NCBI GenBank assembly: GCA_023935145.1
Contig: CM043699.1
Span: 124,633,036 to 124,697,035 of the forward strand
Direction: 5' to 3'
Source of the DNA: Bretschneidera sinensis
Lineage: Eukaryota; Streptophyta; Magnoliopsida; Brassicales; Akaniaceae
DNA length: 64,000 bases
Shown: positions 1 to 11,668 of the stretch, in pieces
Layout: each line of letters opens with the position of its first letter
Position numbering within the stretch: the stretch's first letter is position 1
The notes under the pieces: model-generated
What the model saw: only the letters and a program-made list of their open reading frames with translations
Databases searched by the model: none
Told to the model about the DNA's origin: nothing
Program-made: the position numbers and the translations under genes

Positions 1-756
1 GATTTGTACACGCAAATCTGAACTACTACGCCAAACAACGGCGGGGCTTCATCTTCAACCTTAGCTGAAGAGTCTAGCCACTCATAACTATAAAACTATA
101 ATAAAAAGTGCTAAACATTTAAACTAAAACAACTGAATATAAAGAAATAAATAAAAAACTTTACTTGGGAGAAATTCCACTCGCTGACGGGCGACGCTTC
201 CCCTCGTGGTAGCAATACCTTCGGGATCCACTAGAATGCTAGCGGACGTCCACCGGTAAAAACCAAAGTGGCACAGGAATTGTACACTGAATGATGAAGC
301 CAGATGATGTTTATATAGGGGAAGACCCGGAGCAATATGGGTTGCAGATTCGATGTGGGATACTGCCCGTGTGCGCTCGATCACAGTGTGGTGCGATCGA
401 TCGCAGGTACGATCGATCGTATGTCTTGTGCGCACGATCTCATGTGCGCTCGATCGCATGTCTGCTACGATCGATCACAGATGCACTAAACTTCAAATAT
501 TTCGATGTGGGATGTTGACCATGCGCTTGTTCGTAGGCAGGTGCGCTCGAGCGCAGGGCGCTCGATCGCATATCTCGTGCGATCGATCGCAATGTCTCCA
601 GAAGCTTCACATCTTCTGAAATGCTTTATTTTCTCCACAAACCTATGAAAATACACAAAATACAAGAAAGACGTAAAATAAAGTGAAATACTACTAACTA
701 AGAGCATAACAAATATAAGTTAAGGGTCTAAAATATGCAATATTTAAGACTCATCA
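1..756 (-). repeat. Partial LTR of Athila-like element A, same family as the LTRs of E
   Basis: On the minus strand this begins TGATGAGTCTTAAATATTGC at 756 and runs off the left edge of the window. It closely matches the LTRs at 35230-36457 and 43371-44617. A minus-strand TATA box lies at about 311-318, with CpG-rich words upstream of it. The flank from 757 onward matches the interior of the LTR at 25208-27893, so A was inserted into that LTR; the right flank GTATT would be half of its target duplication. The rest of A is outside the window. Confidence 0.88.
371..590. repeat. Clustered CGATCG-type 14-mers in the U3 of LTR A
   Basis: Words such as TGCGCTCGATCGCA, TGCGATCGATCGCA and TGCGCTCGAGCGCA recur in two blocks (371-480 and 541-590). 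They are quasi-palindromic, rich in CpG, and sit just upstream (on the minus strand) of the LTR TATA box, in DNA that is otherwise AT-rich. Confidence 0.85.
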
Positions 757-2044
757 GTATTATGATTTAAATCAAATTGTCATTGAAATATAATGGATTG
801 TTGTGAGTGTGAGATGTGTATTGTGGATTGATGTGATAGAAATGTGTTTGGTACGTTGCTGTGTTTTGATTAAAGACTTTCGGTGCGATTATAATTGAAT
901 TGTTGTGTTGTGAACATATAGAGTAAATTGCCTTCATTGTGATTATGTCATGATGATAGTGAGACATACTCAGAAGGGTGTGAAGAGACCATAAATTGAT
1001 AGCAGAGGGTAATATCCACCTCGGAGGGGTGAGGGATCCAAGAGTGGTATTTGAGGGTAAGATTTGCCTCGGAGCGGTAAGTCATCCAAAAGTGATATTT
1101 AAGAGTAGAACCTTTGGATCTGAGAGCTGAATTAAGGTGAGATGTCTAATGTGCCGGTACATAGGGAGACATTTCTATTGTGATTACTGAGATGAGCCGT
1201 ATTGAGTTGAAATGAGCCGTATTGAGTTGAGATGAGTCGTATTGTGTTGAAATGAGCCGTATTGAGTTGAGATCAGCTGTGTTGAGTCAGAATGAATCAT
1301 TTGAGCTGAAATTAGATGTATTGAGTTGATGAACTGTGTAGAGTTGTGTATAAGAATTTCATATGATGCTTTTTTTTCATGTGCCTATGTTGATGTACTT
1401 GTGAATGATGATTCTAATTTACTTGTGAATAATGATGGCGTGAATACTGTGAGATGTAAATGCTAATGTGCTTGAGAATGATGATTATCTGAATATTGTG
1501 AGATTTCTAGTAATGTGAGATTTAAATCTTAAAACAAGGGTACCACCTAGAGGCACAAACTAAATAATTGGATGTATATTAAGGTGGGTAAATGGAATTA
1601 AAAATCAATTACTATGTGTTATGTGAACCTCAATGAGTTTTTTAAAGCTCACCCCCTTAGTGTTATTTCTTTTTTCCCCAAGTGGTTTGCAGGTCTAAAA
1701 TGAGTTTTAGTTTAGAGTTGGTGGTTCGCATTATCTTAGATGATTCAGGAATGACATCCTCAGTGAGTGTGTCTCGAGTTCGCATTTTTTGAAATTTTTC
1801 TTTCTAGCAATATGTAACTGGAATATTTTTTGTAAAATTCAGAGATTTTTTTATTTTTATAAAAAGAGAGAAGTGTTAGTTGCATTTGTGGGAATGTGAT
1901 TGTGCAGTGAAATAATATTTTTGTTTTGATACATTGTGAGGTGTGTGCTCTGGTGAAATACGTGCATGACATTTAGATGAGAGCTTGGTTATTAAAAATG
2001 ATGATTCCTTCTCAGGTAGGGCCTGTTTGGGATGGGTTGTTATA
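757..2044 (+). repeat. 5' LTR of L, 3' part
   Basis: Aligns by eye to 26645-27893 of the 3' LTR (shared openings such as TATGATTTAAATCAAATTG, and the shared end). Its first ~1.4 kb lie beyond insertion A. It contains degenerate ~45-bp repeats (about 1000-1110, GAGGGTA..GGATCC..GTGGTATTT) and a 20-bp tandem array. Confidence 0.8.
1189..1350 (+). repeat. 20-bp tandem array in the L LTR
   Basis: About seven units of GAGATGAGCCGTATTGAGTT with point changes, in regular 20-bp phase. The same array, more decayed, is at about 27088-27260 in the 3' LTR, so it was part of the LTR before insertion. Confidence 0.85.
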
Positions 2045-2052
2045 TATTTTTT

Positions 2053-2066
2053 TGGTATAAGAGCAT
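2053..2066 (+). other. Primer-binding site of L, initiator-Met tRNA type
   Basis: TGGTATAAGAGCAT, a few bases after the LTR end, differs by one base from the usual plant TGGTATCAGAGC site, which pairs with the 3' end of initiator methionine tRNA (known for chromoviruses and copia elements). This sets L on the plus strand. Confidence 0.75.
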
Positions 2067-3403
2067 AGGTTTAAGTTCTATAGACTTTACGTGCATGAAC
2101 ATGGTGCATGGGGTATTTGTAAAAAGTTGGTTGTGTAAGATTGTAGAGGATTTCTTTTAGGAATTATAGTCAGTATTGGAGGGAGGGTTTGTAGTATGGA
2201 ATCTGAAGGACAAAATTGGATTGATTTTGTGTTTGTGTTAGATGAGTTTATTTTGTTTGCGATGATCTTGTTAGGCTTGAAAATTTTATGGTAATGCTCT
2301 TAATAAATGTCATTTATATAAATACTTAATCTTGAAAGTAGATTGTTAAACTTATACATACTTGTATATATAGGTTGCGTCATTATGTGGTCTAATTACG
2401 TAGTGAATGTATGGGAATGTGATAAGAGTGACTAACCTTTCTTAGATGAGTTTCTTAATTTGGGAATTTTACTTTGATTGTATGTTTTATTAGTAAATTA
2501 TTGGTTAAAAGCTAGTTAAGTGACTTAGAAATGTTGTTATGGACGATCTTTTGAAGTTAAGAATAAATTTTATAAAGTTTGACTCTAAGTAATAGTTTTT
2601 AAGGAGATTTTAAATTTGAATTGAATGAAGTCATGAATAAATAGGTCAGCATGTGTATACTTTTGGTGATTGTGATATTTGAGCTCATGGTGGATGAGTA
2701 TGTTGGAATGGCATTTGAGACGATATTGGATTTGGAGGGTTTTTTAAGAATTTATGGATGTGTTAGCTATTAGGAAAATGTTAGAAAGTTTGAGAAATAG
2801 TAAAGGTTTTGCCGAAATTTTGTAGAATTGATAAGGATTCTTGGCCTTAAAATAGGAAACAAAGATTAGAGGAGGGTGAAGTGTATTTTGGAATAATTTT
2901 AATGGATTAACAAGTGTCGAAAAAAATTATGGGGATAGTGATTGACGTAGGGATATAAGGCATTGTTGATACTACTTAAGGTGAAAATGAGTAAAATTGG
3001 AATAAATGGACTTTGTTACAAATAATAAATAAAATCTCTTTGATATTTGAAGTTTTGAGAAGGGTGACAAAAAGACTCGAGGATTTCTTTTATATAAAAG
3101 CTATTGGTACAAGTAAACTATAGAAGTAGTTGAATAGAGTACAAGATCATATTAGGGGACTAATTTTAAAATTTCAAATTGAAAGTATTTGTGACGATGA
3201 AATTATTATGGGGGATTATTTTAAGGAACGATGTCTTGAAGCTTAACTAAATTTCAAGTGTGATGTAAGGCTAGTAAAAGGAAAAAGGGTGAATTTCATT
3301 TAGAATATAGAAATTTAATTCTAGAATTAAGAGATGAGTAAATTGATGACAAGTTCTTGTCTAAGTGAGTTTTGGATTTTATCTTACTTGGAAAGTAATC
3401 TAG
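2067..3403. other. L interior, no gene seen
   Basis: AT-rich DNA with frequent stops in all frames. I recognise no gag, protease, RT or RNA gene here. It ends at TCTAG, the left target duplication of M. Confidence 0.6.
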
Positions 3404-3893
3404 TGATAGCTACATAGATCATGAGACAAGGGCAAGCGAACAACAAGGCAGAGAAGTAGAGCTGGAATAACATGATGCATAAATTGAGTTAGAGCAACAA
3501 CAAGTGTTAAGGAGAAGCCGAAGAACAAGGCAAGCTCCTCAAAGGCTACAATACACTTAAGGGATACTTAAGGGAGTTAACAAATCGATGGGGAAGTTAG
3601 TTAGACAGTTAGAGGATAGTTGGCAAAGCTCTTAGTTGTTAGCTTAACTGTTTTGCTATTATGTTCACTTCAGTTGATAGTTAGTTTGATTGTTGCTATA
3701 TAAATACTGTACATTGTTCATTTGTACACAATTAATGAAGTACTTCCATTCTCCTTGAATTTTTATTCTTTATTTCTTATTTTCTCTCATTCTCTTCTAA
3801 ATTCTTTCTTTTCTTCCTCTTTAATCTTCTCTTTTCTATGTTTTCTTCCCTTATATTGTTCTGACCAGAACCTTTGATACAAGAACTAAATCA
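3404..3893 (+). repeat. 5' LTR of M
   Basis: TG...CA ends, with TATATAAATA at about 3698-3707 as the likely TATA box. It is followed by TGGCGCTTTCATTGAG, where the primer site should be; I cannot assign a tRNA to it. Confidence 0.72.
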
Positions 3894-3966
3894 ACTGGCG
3901 CTTTCATTGAGCCAAGAACACCTACATCCTTCTTCACTCTTCAAACAAACCTACTAATTTGATTCT

Positions 3967-4905
3967 ATGATGGCTGAAGAAACCAGATTCAATAAGATAG
4001 ATGAAAGAATATCTAAGGTGGATGATCAAATCAAGGGACTAACTAATATGTGTTCTTCATTAGTCCATGACAATGCCAACATTAGAAGTTCTTGAACTGA
4101 AATCTTCTCTAAACTTGCTGAGATTCATGAATCTTCTCAACACAACAAAGATCTAGGGCAATCCAACAAAGATCCGCAATAGCACATTGCATTCCAAAAG
4201 ATTTCTATGAAAAATTCAAAGAGAAATCTCATCAAGATTTCCAAATTCCAAGAAGATTGATGAGATTAGACATGCCAAAATTTTATTGTATGGATCCTTT
4301 AGGATGGTCCTTCAAAGCTAAGCAATTATTCAACTACCATTCTACTCCAAATGATCAAAGCTTACTAATTTCTTCATTCCATCTGGAAGGAGCATCCTTA
4401 TCTTGGTATCAATGAACTACTAACAACGACCTCATTCATTCTTGGAATGACTTCTTGGACAAGGTCAAAGAAAGATTTGGTCCCTCATCATATGAAGACC
4501 ATATGGGAGCTTTGGCCAAGCTACAACAAACCAGTATTGTATATGGTACCAAGCTCAATTTGAAAGCCTTTCAAATAAGGTAACTAGTTTACAAGAATCT
4601 TTTATAATCAATTTGTTCATCTCCGGCCTTAAACCTAAATTAAAGAGGGGGTTATTAGTTGCTCAAACCTCTTCCTTATTAAAAGCTATGTCCTTAGCCA
4701 AACTATTCAAAGAAAAATATATGGATATGACGAAGCTGTGGAAACCTGACTGGACTAAGCCTGTAACTAGTCTTGGATTGTTACCTACTCTAATGGGCAC
4801 CTCCATTAAGCATCATTCTTCTATACTAACTCCTACATTTCCCATTAAGAAACTTACTCTTGCGGAAATGAAGATAAGAAGAGACGGGATTTTGTTAGAA
4901 ATGTG
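3967..4905 (+). pseudogene. M gag remnant (chromovirus-like gag)
   Basis: Begins MMAEETRFNKIDERISKVDD and then a coiled-coil-like stretch. From about 4258 it reads RLDMPKFYCMDPLGWSFKAK, followed by SFHLEGASLSWYQ, the pattern of plant Ty3/gypsy gag proteins that form the virus-like particle. Stops interrupt the reading (for example TGA after SSLSWYQ-type text near 4413), and the rest continues in another frame to an open stretch at 4613-4905. The zinc knuckle is not recognisable. Clade assignment to chromoviruses is an inference from the gag and protease wording. Confidence 0.65.
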
Positions 4906-5085
4906 ATGACAAGTTCACTCTCAATCATAACTACAAGCATCAATTTCTTTTGTTGATGATGTTATAGGAACAAAATCTTGAAGATGAAATCTTGGAGGAG
5001 AAAGATTCTACTTCAGCACAGGACATTGAGGTTTCGGGAATCAGTATGAATGCTCTTACTGGATAACCTAGCCCAAGAAGTATAA

Positions 5086-5261
5086 ATGTTGCCGTGGTTT
5101 GAAAGAACCACAACATACAAGTGTTAATTGATAGTGGAAGCACACATAATTTTACCCAAGAAAGAATTGCCAAGATATTAAGATGACCCATTAGACCTTG
5201 CAAGCCCTTCAGAGTTCAGATTGATAATGGAGAGTTCCTTATTTTCACTAAATGGTGTCAC
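5086..5261 (+). pseudogene. M protease fragment
   Basis: Contains LIDSGSTHNF (about 5122-5151), the D-S-G-S signature of a retroviral-type aspartic protease of the RVP_2 kind. It is cut off about 100 bases later at the deletion that joins it to the 3' LTR end. An in-frame stop lies just upstream. RT, RNase H and integrase are gone. Confidence 0.65.
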
Positions 5262-5298
5262 AGACCAGAACCTTTGATACGAGAACTATATCATCTAG

Positions 5299-5988
5299 GA
5301 AGTACCAATTGGAGCTAATAAAAAACATTTAATGATGAGTTGATATAATACAAAGTGTGTGAACTCAGTTAATTGGGTGAATCAATCTTGGTATGGTTGG
5401 GATAAAGGGAAAGAATGGTGATTGGCGAAGAAATGAGATGTGCATTTTGCAATAAAGGTTACTAATTTAATAATGATATCAATGGGGTATAGTATGGGAG
5501 ATCAAGAGTCTAGTGGGATATAAAAGTGCTAGAATGATTGTTGCAGAGAGAGATGGGTATTGGATGTAAGAATAAGAGTTGTTAGTTAAGGATTCGTGGT
5601 ATGAGCTAATGATATAGAGTTAGATTCAGGCCACTATATGTGATTTTTCCCCATAAACTATGATAAGGATTTGGCAGTTGTTAGTTAATGGAGCTAATAA
5701 AAACCATCAAGAGTAAAGTAATTAGCTTTTATGGGTTTGACGGAATTTTGATATATATTAGAAACATATAGAATTAGGGGAAACTATTAGTAAGGAAGAT
5801 AGTTGGAGAAAATAGAAATTATTAAACATTATGAGTTATTAAACTAGACTTGAAGCAATAAATGTGGTAAGGTTTAAAATAAAGAAAAGGGAATTTCAAA
5901 TTGAAAGACAAAATGTAATGAGTGAGTTAATCCAATCTAATGAAGCCAGGAAGTGGGGATTTAGAATTTGATAAAGTAATCAAGGGGG
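5299..5988. other. L interior, no gene seen
   Basis: No reading frame or RNA signal recognised. It ends in GGGGGGTTTT at the left target site of the solo LTR N. Confidence 0.55.
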
Positions 5989-7744
5989 GTTTTTGTAACG
6001 ACCCATCCTGGGTTGGCCACCCCCGAGATGGTTTTGTCACATTTTGAAAATCTCAGCACGACATATATATGCAACAAGAAAAATAATGCCAACATAAATT
6101 TTTACATCAATCATCAACCCTCAACAGGAGAGATACATCATTTTGATCTTGACTTAAATATTTTATACAACGTAAAATGCATGAATATTTACAAATAAAA
6201 TTTTAAATTATTTTCTCATTAGTCTGAGGATGCGGACACGTACGTGGCTTACAGAAAATGATTTCGTCTAAATCTTAACTTACCAAACTATCTGTCCTGC
6301 CTACTACCTGAAATCATTATATAATGAGGGATGAGCTTCACAAGCTCAATGAATTAAATTTATTAGAAGTATTCAATTTGTATAAATAGTCTTTTAATAT
6401 TTAATCATTTCTATCTCATATAACTTGATAATAGCATTCTACTATCATGACACATATCATAAGTCTCATTCTCTATCAATCTCTCATTCTTATATATTTG
6501 TTCACCTTAAGACCATCAATTATCTCATAATTACCTCGTAATGAGGTTCACAGCATAAAGTCTACCATTTAGATGGTTCTTATCATATCATACTTATGTT
6601 TCTTTCTCACCATAACTGTCTCTTTGTGAGACTCATTCATTTATAAATAAATTTACAATAACAAACAACACTTCAGCATTTCAGTAATACAATCAATTTT
6701 TAAAATAGATGCAATGCATGAATTATTATTAGGGAACGTTTTTCCACTTGTCAACATATTTTTATCTTAGACCAGCTCTCTCTCGGTTCTTTTATTTCCA
6801 GCATATATCGACTATCACGGTTTTCATTTATTTCCAGCATATATCGGCTGTCATGGTTTTTCAATTAGACCAGCCCCTTCCCAGTTCTTTTATTTCATGA
6901 ATATGCATATGAACAATGATATGAAATATGCATATGAAAAATAATATAAAAACAAACATGAATTCAAATATTTAAATTAGCTATCATGATTATTCTCAAA
7001 TTATTATTTGAAAATTTTCGCTAAATTCTTTTCCTTATAAATCATATCAAATCATCAATCATAGCTTGTCAAGATCCACTAAATTTCATCTCCTCATAAA
7101 TCATATCAAAATCATCAACCATAGCTCATCAAGAATTTCACTTATTGCCTTTATTATTAAATCGACTCATATTCTAATAATATTATTTCTCATAAAATAA
7201 TTCTTTACACATCCACTATTCATATCATACTTATCAATCAACTTTTATCTATCACCAAATCATAAGTTAATGATTTATTCTAATATTAACACTATATATT
7301 TCATATTTATATTGATTACTTTAAGTAAATCTAACTCACCACGTAGCATTTATGGCTACCCGTGGATCACCTCCTTGCCTTTCCTGCTCCTCTCAGCAAT
7401 TTCCTCCGGTTGCTGATCGTCAACACCTAACATAATATTTATATTAAATTTCTAATTTTTTTCTTCAATTCTTCTATAATTCACACCCTTTGAAAATTCC
7501 CACTTTAAATTCCGAAAAATTTCATGTATGCTAAATTATAAAAATAAACTTCACATTATTACCTTATATTTTTCTTAGAGCTTCTCGTGGTTCTCTATAA
7601 AATTCTCCCATAAACTCCTTCAAAATTTTGTTCTTTCAACCTTTCTTTCGGTTTCCAAGTGTTTAGAGAAATAGAGTAGTTTTAATTGAGGAAAGGAGAA
7701 AACCAAACATGATTTGGTAAGTAATAAATAATATAAACTTAAAT

Positions 7745-7776
<32 letters not shown>

Positions 7777-7790
7777 TATATATATGTAAA
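7745..7790. repeat. (TA)n-(CA)n-(TA)n microsatellite
   Basis: Pure alternating TA interrupted by a short CA run, inside solo LTR N. Confidence 0.95.
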
Positions 7791-8021
7791 TGTTAAGTCT
7801 CAGCATAGCATTCTTCCTCCCTTATATTGTTGCCACGAATTGTTCATGTGTCTTACATGCATGGCTTTTCTTTCTTTTGGTAACAGGTGTTGCCATCTGT
7901 TGCCACGTATTTTTTTTTTAAAAAGAAAAACTTTTTTTCTTTTTTTTTCCTTTTCTCCATGCTGGATGCATCCAGTTTTTGTTTCTTCAAAATAATTATC
8001 TTATTCAATACTAAATCCTTT

Positions 8022-8024
<3 letters not shown>

Positions 8025-8064
<40 letters not shown>
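8025..8064. repeat. (TA)n microsatellite
   Basis: About 20 TA units near the start of LTR N (in its own orientation). Short frames read across it on both strands are repeat artefacts. Confidence 0.95.
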
Positions 8065-8069
<5 letters not shown>

Positions 8070-8136
8070 AATTTCATGTCATATTTATTAAATTACTTCT
8101 TTACCCTTACTTTATGAATACATGCATTACAGTTTT

Positions 8137-9630
8137 GGGAGGTTTTAAAGAGATGCAAGAAGATTTTATTAACTTTAAATATTGGGAGGAGAGTATTAAA
8201 ACATGATCAAATTAAAAGCTATGATTACGAATAATTTTTATATATCGTATGCATCATGTACTAAATTCTAGATTTGATACTATTAATTATGGTGAATCAA
8301 ATGAGGATTATTGGATTTTGAGTAAACCATATAGATAAATGTAGTGTTTGGTAGAGAAAGGTGTAGAAATGATATTTTGAATGATTTTTTTTATAGAAAA
8401 TTTGATTCGTAAATGAACAAATTATGTAAATTAAATTAAAAATGACATTTTAATTTGGTGATGACAATATTATGATAAACAAAAGAGAGAGTGGAAAATT
8501 GGTAACTTGAGAGGGTAAATATGAAAGAGGAAAGTCTTAAGGTATAGTTAAAGAAAGAAAAGAAAAACTGAATGATATAATGCTTATTAAGAAATGCAGA
8601 TAGATAAATAAGTGACGATAATATAAATCGATGGGCTAAATGATGGATAGTAGGAATAAGGAGTAAGAAGTTTAGGTTGTAACCTTATTGTCTTGGTGAA
8701 TAAAAGAATAATTAGATTTTAAAAAAGATGGTGTAATTATCATGAATACACTTGATGGGTATTATAGTTATGATCTAGATGGTGGGTTAGAGTGATGTAA
8801 GATAATTGATTCAGTATAAGGCTTAGGATCAAGGAAACTGTTATCTTGAGAAGTTTGAATGGGTAAGCAATTAAGTCAAACGTGATAACTACAAAACTGA
8901 TGTGCGAAAAAAACCTATATTCTTTCGAAGTGGAGTGATTTCGACAAAAGAAGGAGAATATTGACCTTGAAGTATGATCAAAAAGGAAAAATTAGACAAG
9001 AGTTTTATGTAGATTAAAGAGAAATTATAGGGAAAAAACTAAAGAAACAACATAATTTATGAAGTTTGTTAACTTGTATGAGAGCAAATGATTTAATTTA
9101 ATTCACAGGAGATAACATAAAATAAAATTGTAAATGTCTCCTTAATTGTGGAAAGAAATTAATCTAGATGAAGTAGTGGAGTTTAGTATATGTGTTATTA
9201 TTATAATGGTGGATTATATGTCTTTTATTAATAAATTGATACATGTGGGAAATGAATAAATTAGAATACAGTTGGGTACCATAATGTGGAAAGTTGAGTG
9301 AGAACTAAGAGATTCATAAATCGAAAGAAATAAATCACTAAATGGATTAAGTATTGATTGAAAGATGACATGGATTTGTGTGAGTAAATGGGAAGTTGAG
9401 TTTTGAGGCTTATTAATTGATTTGCTACCTTAGATAAATTAAAGCAACGAAGTTTGAGAAGCTGGTTTGTGAACTAAAGCAGAGTCGGGTTCAAAATATT
9501 TTGATAGCATTGTTGATGGATCCTAAGTATCGTAACTACTTGAGGAAAAGAAGTATTTGGAGATATCAAACATTAAGAATAGGTAATTAGTTGGTGAATG
9601 ACTCATTTGTAGTGATGTGTCAAGCAATGG
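8137..9630. other. L interior, no gene seen
   Basis: AT-rich with many stops on both strands. No coding remnant recognised. It ends at AGAAT (9631-9635), the left target duplication of J. Confidence 0.55.
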
Positions 9631-10840
9631 AGAATTGAGAGGTTGATTATGCCCAAAACATAACGCGGTTATTGTAGTATAGTTTTGGGGTGTTAATTCC
9701 ACAGGGAAACAAGTTAATTACGAAAGAATGTGTAAACTTTAACACTAACGATAATGATTAGATGAGAGAATATGAGTTTTGATAATACAATATTGTGTAA
9801 AAGAATTGTGCGAATATAACGAAGAATATAAATAAGAAATAACAAGGTTCCGGGAATCCTCCTTAGGTTCGTTCCCTATTTCCACTCTTGATTCAAATTT
9901 TTATCTCGATTGCAAGTTTCACATCCTAAACAGGCAATTGGAAAGTATTCAATCAAGCACATTTATATCTCTAATATAATTGCTACAAATTACTCTTTGA
10001 TTTCAATTCAAGCACACATAATTTATCTTATAGATTAGCAAGAAACGACAATATATTGCAATAATGATATCACAGTAATGGCCGATCTATAAGATAAATA
10101 TACCGAAATCAATTACATCCAAACAACTTGACATAAGAAGAGCTTGACTAGACTTATGTGGAGTAGAAGGATGCAATCACCGGATTGAGAGAAACTAAAA
10201 GAAGAAGAATATAGAATACAGCTATCACATGAACTCAAATCCTTCTTAATTAATCAAAGAGTAAATCATAGACAAAGTTTTAACAATAAGTCCATACAAA
10301 TGAATCAAAAACAGGAAATAAGGAACAATAAAACCCTAACAATTCATCTCTTTCCCTTGTTTGATGATTAGTTAGCCATGAAACTCAAGGTGGAAAAACA
10401 ATATAGATGTTCTCCCCTTGATTTCTTGGCCATGGAGCTCAAGGTAGAAGAACAATGTAGATGTTCTCTCCTTTATTTCCAACTAACGAAAACTTAAACA
10501 GAATGCTAAAAACTTCTCTAATTTGTATCTACCAAAAAACTGTCTTTTTTTCTCTTCGAGCTCTCTCCCTGGCTGCAAACCTTAAGCATATATTTATAGC
10601 CCACAAGGGAGAGCTGTCTTTGCACAGCCTTAATTTGGGTCTGAATTGGAGTCCAGAAGCATGTGCGCACTGCTGGCTTTGTCTGAGCGTGCGCTTGGGT
10701 GCTGGAAAGTGAAGGCTGGAACGTGAAGGTGGGTCCAGCAGCGTGTGCGCGTGTCCAAGTGTTCGCCTGGGCGTTGGAAAGTAAAGGTGCAGCGTTAGTT
10801 GGTGAGGGGCCTGGCACTGATGGCCGAGGGGCACAACACT

Positions 10841-11072
10841 GGTTCATGGGCACCTAGGCACTCACTCTTGTTTGCCTGGGCGCTGGTTCATGGGCGCCTA
10901 GGCGCTCACTCTTATTTTCCTGGGCGCTGGGGACAGTGAGAGGTGAGGCGCTGGGCTTCCAGAGGTGAGGTGCTGGGCTTCCAGGGGTGAGGCACTGGGC
11001 TTTGAGGGGTGAGGCGCTGGGCTTCCAGGGGTGAGGCGCTGGGCTTTGAGGGGTGAGGCGCTGGGCTTTGTT
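10841..11072 (-). repeat. GC-rich minisatellite in the U3 of LTR P
   Basis: About six units of GGTGAGGCGCTGGGCTT plus CCAGG or TGAGG (10941-11072, ~24-bp period), next to two copies of GGTTCATGGGCGCCTAGGCG (10841-10920). It lies a few hundred bases upstream of the TATA box on the minus strand, in otherwise AT-rich sequence. Confidence 0.88.
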
Positions 11073-11089
11073 CTGGAGGCCTAAACTAT

Positions 11090-11290
11090 TTTTGCTAAAA
11101 CTGCCATAACTTTCACTAGAAAAATCCTTTTTTCGAACCGTAAAATTCTCCAGAAAATAGACTTCCGGATATTTCTAAGCACATATGGCTCATCTTTTAG
11201 TTCTTCCTACATCAATATAGTTTAATCTGCAAAGATGATTGATCTGTACGGGAAATTCTGGCAATTTAGTGAAACTCCTTCAGCTTGTAT
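11090..11290 (-). repeat. U3 module shared with the LTRs of D and F
   Basis: Contains AAACTGCCATAACTTTCAC, TAGAAAAATCC, ATAGACTTCCGGATATTTC and GGCAATTTAGTGAAACTCC in the same order and relative orientation as the tandem U3 blocks at 30246-30597, 34735-35100 and 54040-54405, although the rest of these LTRs differs. Confidence 0.8.
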
Positions 11291-11668
11291 GCAGAAGTGC
11301 ACACACTAGTGTGCCTACCCTTAACTTGTTCCAAAGTGATGCACACACTTGTGTGAAGTCTTTTAACTCAATGTACTTTATTGCTAGAACCTTGGTTTAG
11401 ACTTTTAATCATCTTTAAATCATTTTTGGAAATGTCTAAACCTTGGACAAAAACGAGCACCGACACCCAAGATCTTTTGACGCTTTAAACATGGATCGCT
11501 TTATCATCTCTTTTGTACTCAACGCACCTGAAAATGCATCGAATTAAGTCAATGATTTATGAATAACACTTTAGAGTTATCAACATGTAAAAGTGCGATT
11601 ACGACCGAGATTAACCCTAAAGTGTTAACAATTAAGTATTGTTTAGATGCATTTTATGACTCTCATCA

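Larger units (their letters stand above)
3404..5293 (+). mobile_element. Internally deleted Ty3/gypsy element M, target duplication TCTAG
   Basis: TCTAG at 3399-3403 and again at 5294-5298 bracket a unit that starts TGATAGCTAC and ends ATATCA. A ~490-bp 5' LTR is followed by a broken gag and a protease start, then a jump to the last ~32 bp of the 3' LTR (GACCAGAACCTTTGATAC, seen at 3863 and 5263). Most of pol and nearly all of the 3' LTR have been deleted, while the outer end and its duplication survive. Confidence 0.8.
5994..8131 (-). mobile_element. Solo LTR N, target duplication GTTTT
   Basis: GTTTT at 5989-5993 and 8132-8136 flank a 2138-bp unit running TGTAACGACC...GCATTACA with no internal region. 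Its left end resembles the reverse complement of the L LTR end (both carry a GGATGGGTCGTTACA-type terminus and CGAGATGG nearby), so it is a related family in minus orientation. A solo LTR forms when the two LTRs of one element recombine and delete the interior. Confidence 0.78.
9644..11668 (-). mobile_element. Solo LTR P inserted 8 bp inside the 5' LTR of J
   Basis: The unit runs TGATTATGCC...CTCATCA (2025 bp). Left of it is TGAGAGGT and right of it TAGGTGCTTAAAT, which together re-form the J LTR start (TGATAGGTGCTTAAAT) with a 5-bp duplication GAGGT/TAGGT, one base diverged. A minus-strand TATA box (TATAAATA at about 10591-10598) gives the orientation. Short frames at 10461-10853 fall in its GC-rich repeats and are not genes. 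Confidence 0.8.

Noticed and set aside
371..590. CRISPR-like array of CGATCG words
   Set aside because: Spacing is irregular, the repeats are only ~14 bp and degenerate, and the context is a plant LTR.
124..707. Short Arg/Ser-rich frames on both strands in the first 700 bases and in the other CGATCG-bearing LTRs
   Set aside because: They are translations of the repeated CGATCG words in LTR U3 sequence and recur wherever the words recur.
7853..8117. Frames with runs of Ile/Tyr and Phe/Lys
   Set aside because: Produced by the (TA)n microsatellite and A/T runs in solo LTR N.
10461..10853. Overlapping frames on both strands in GC-rich DNA
   Set aside because: They fall in the U3 minisatellite region of solo LTR P and have no similarity to one another or to a known family.
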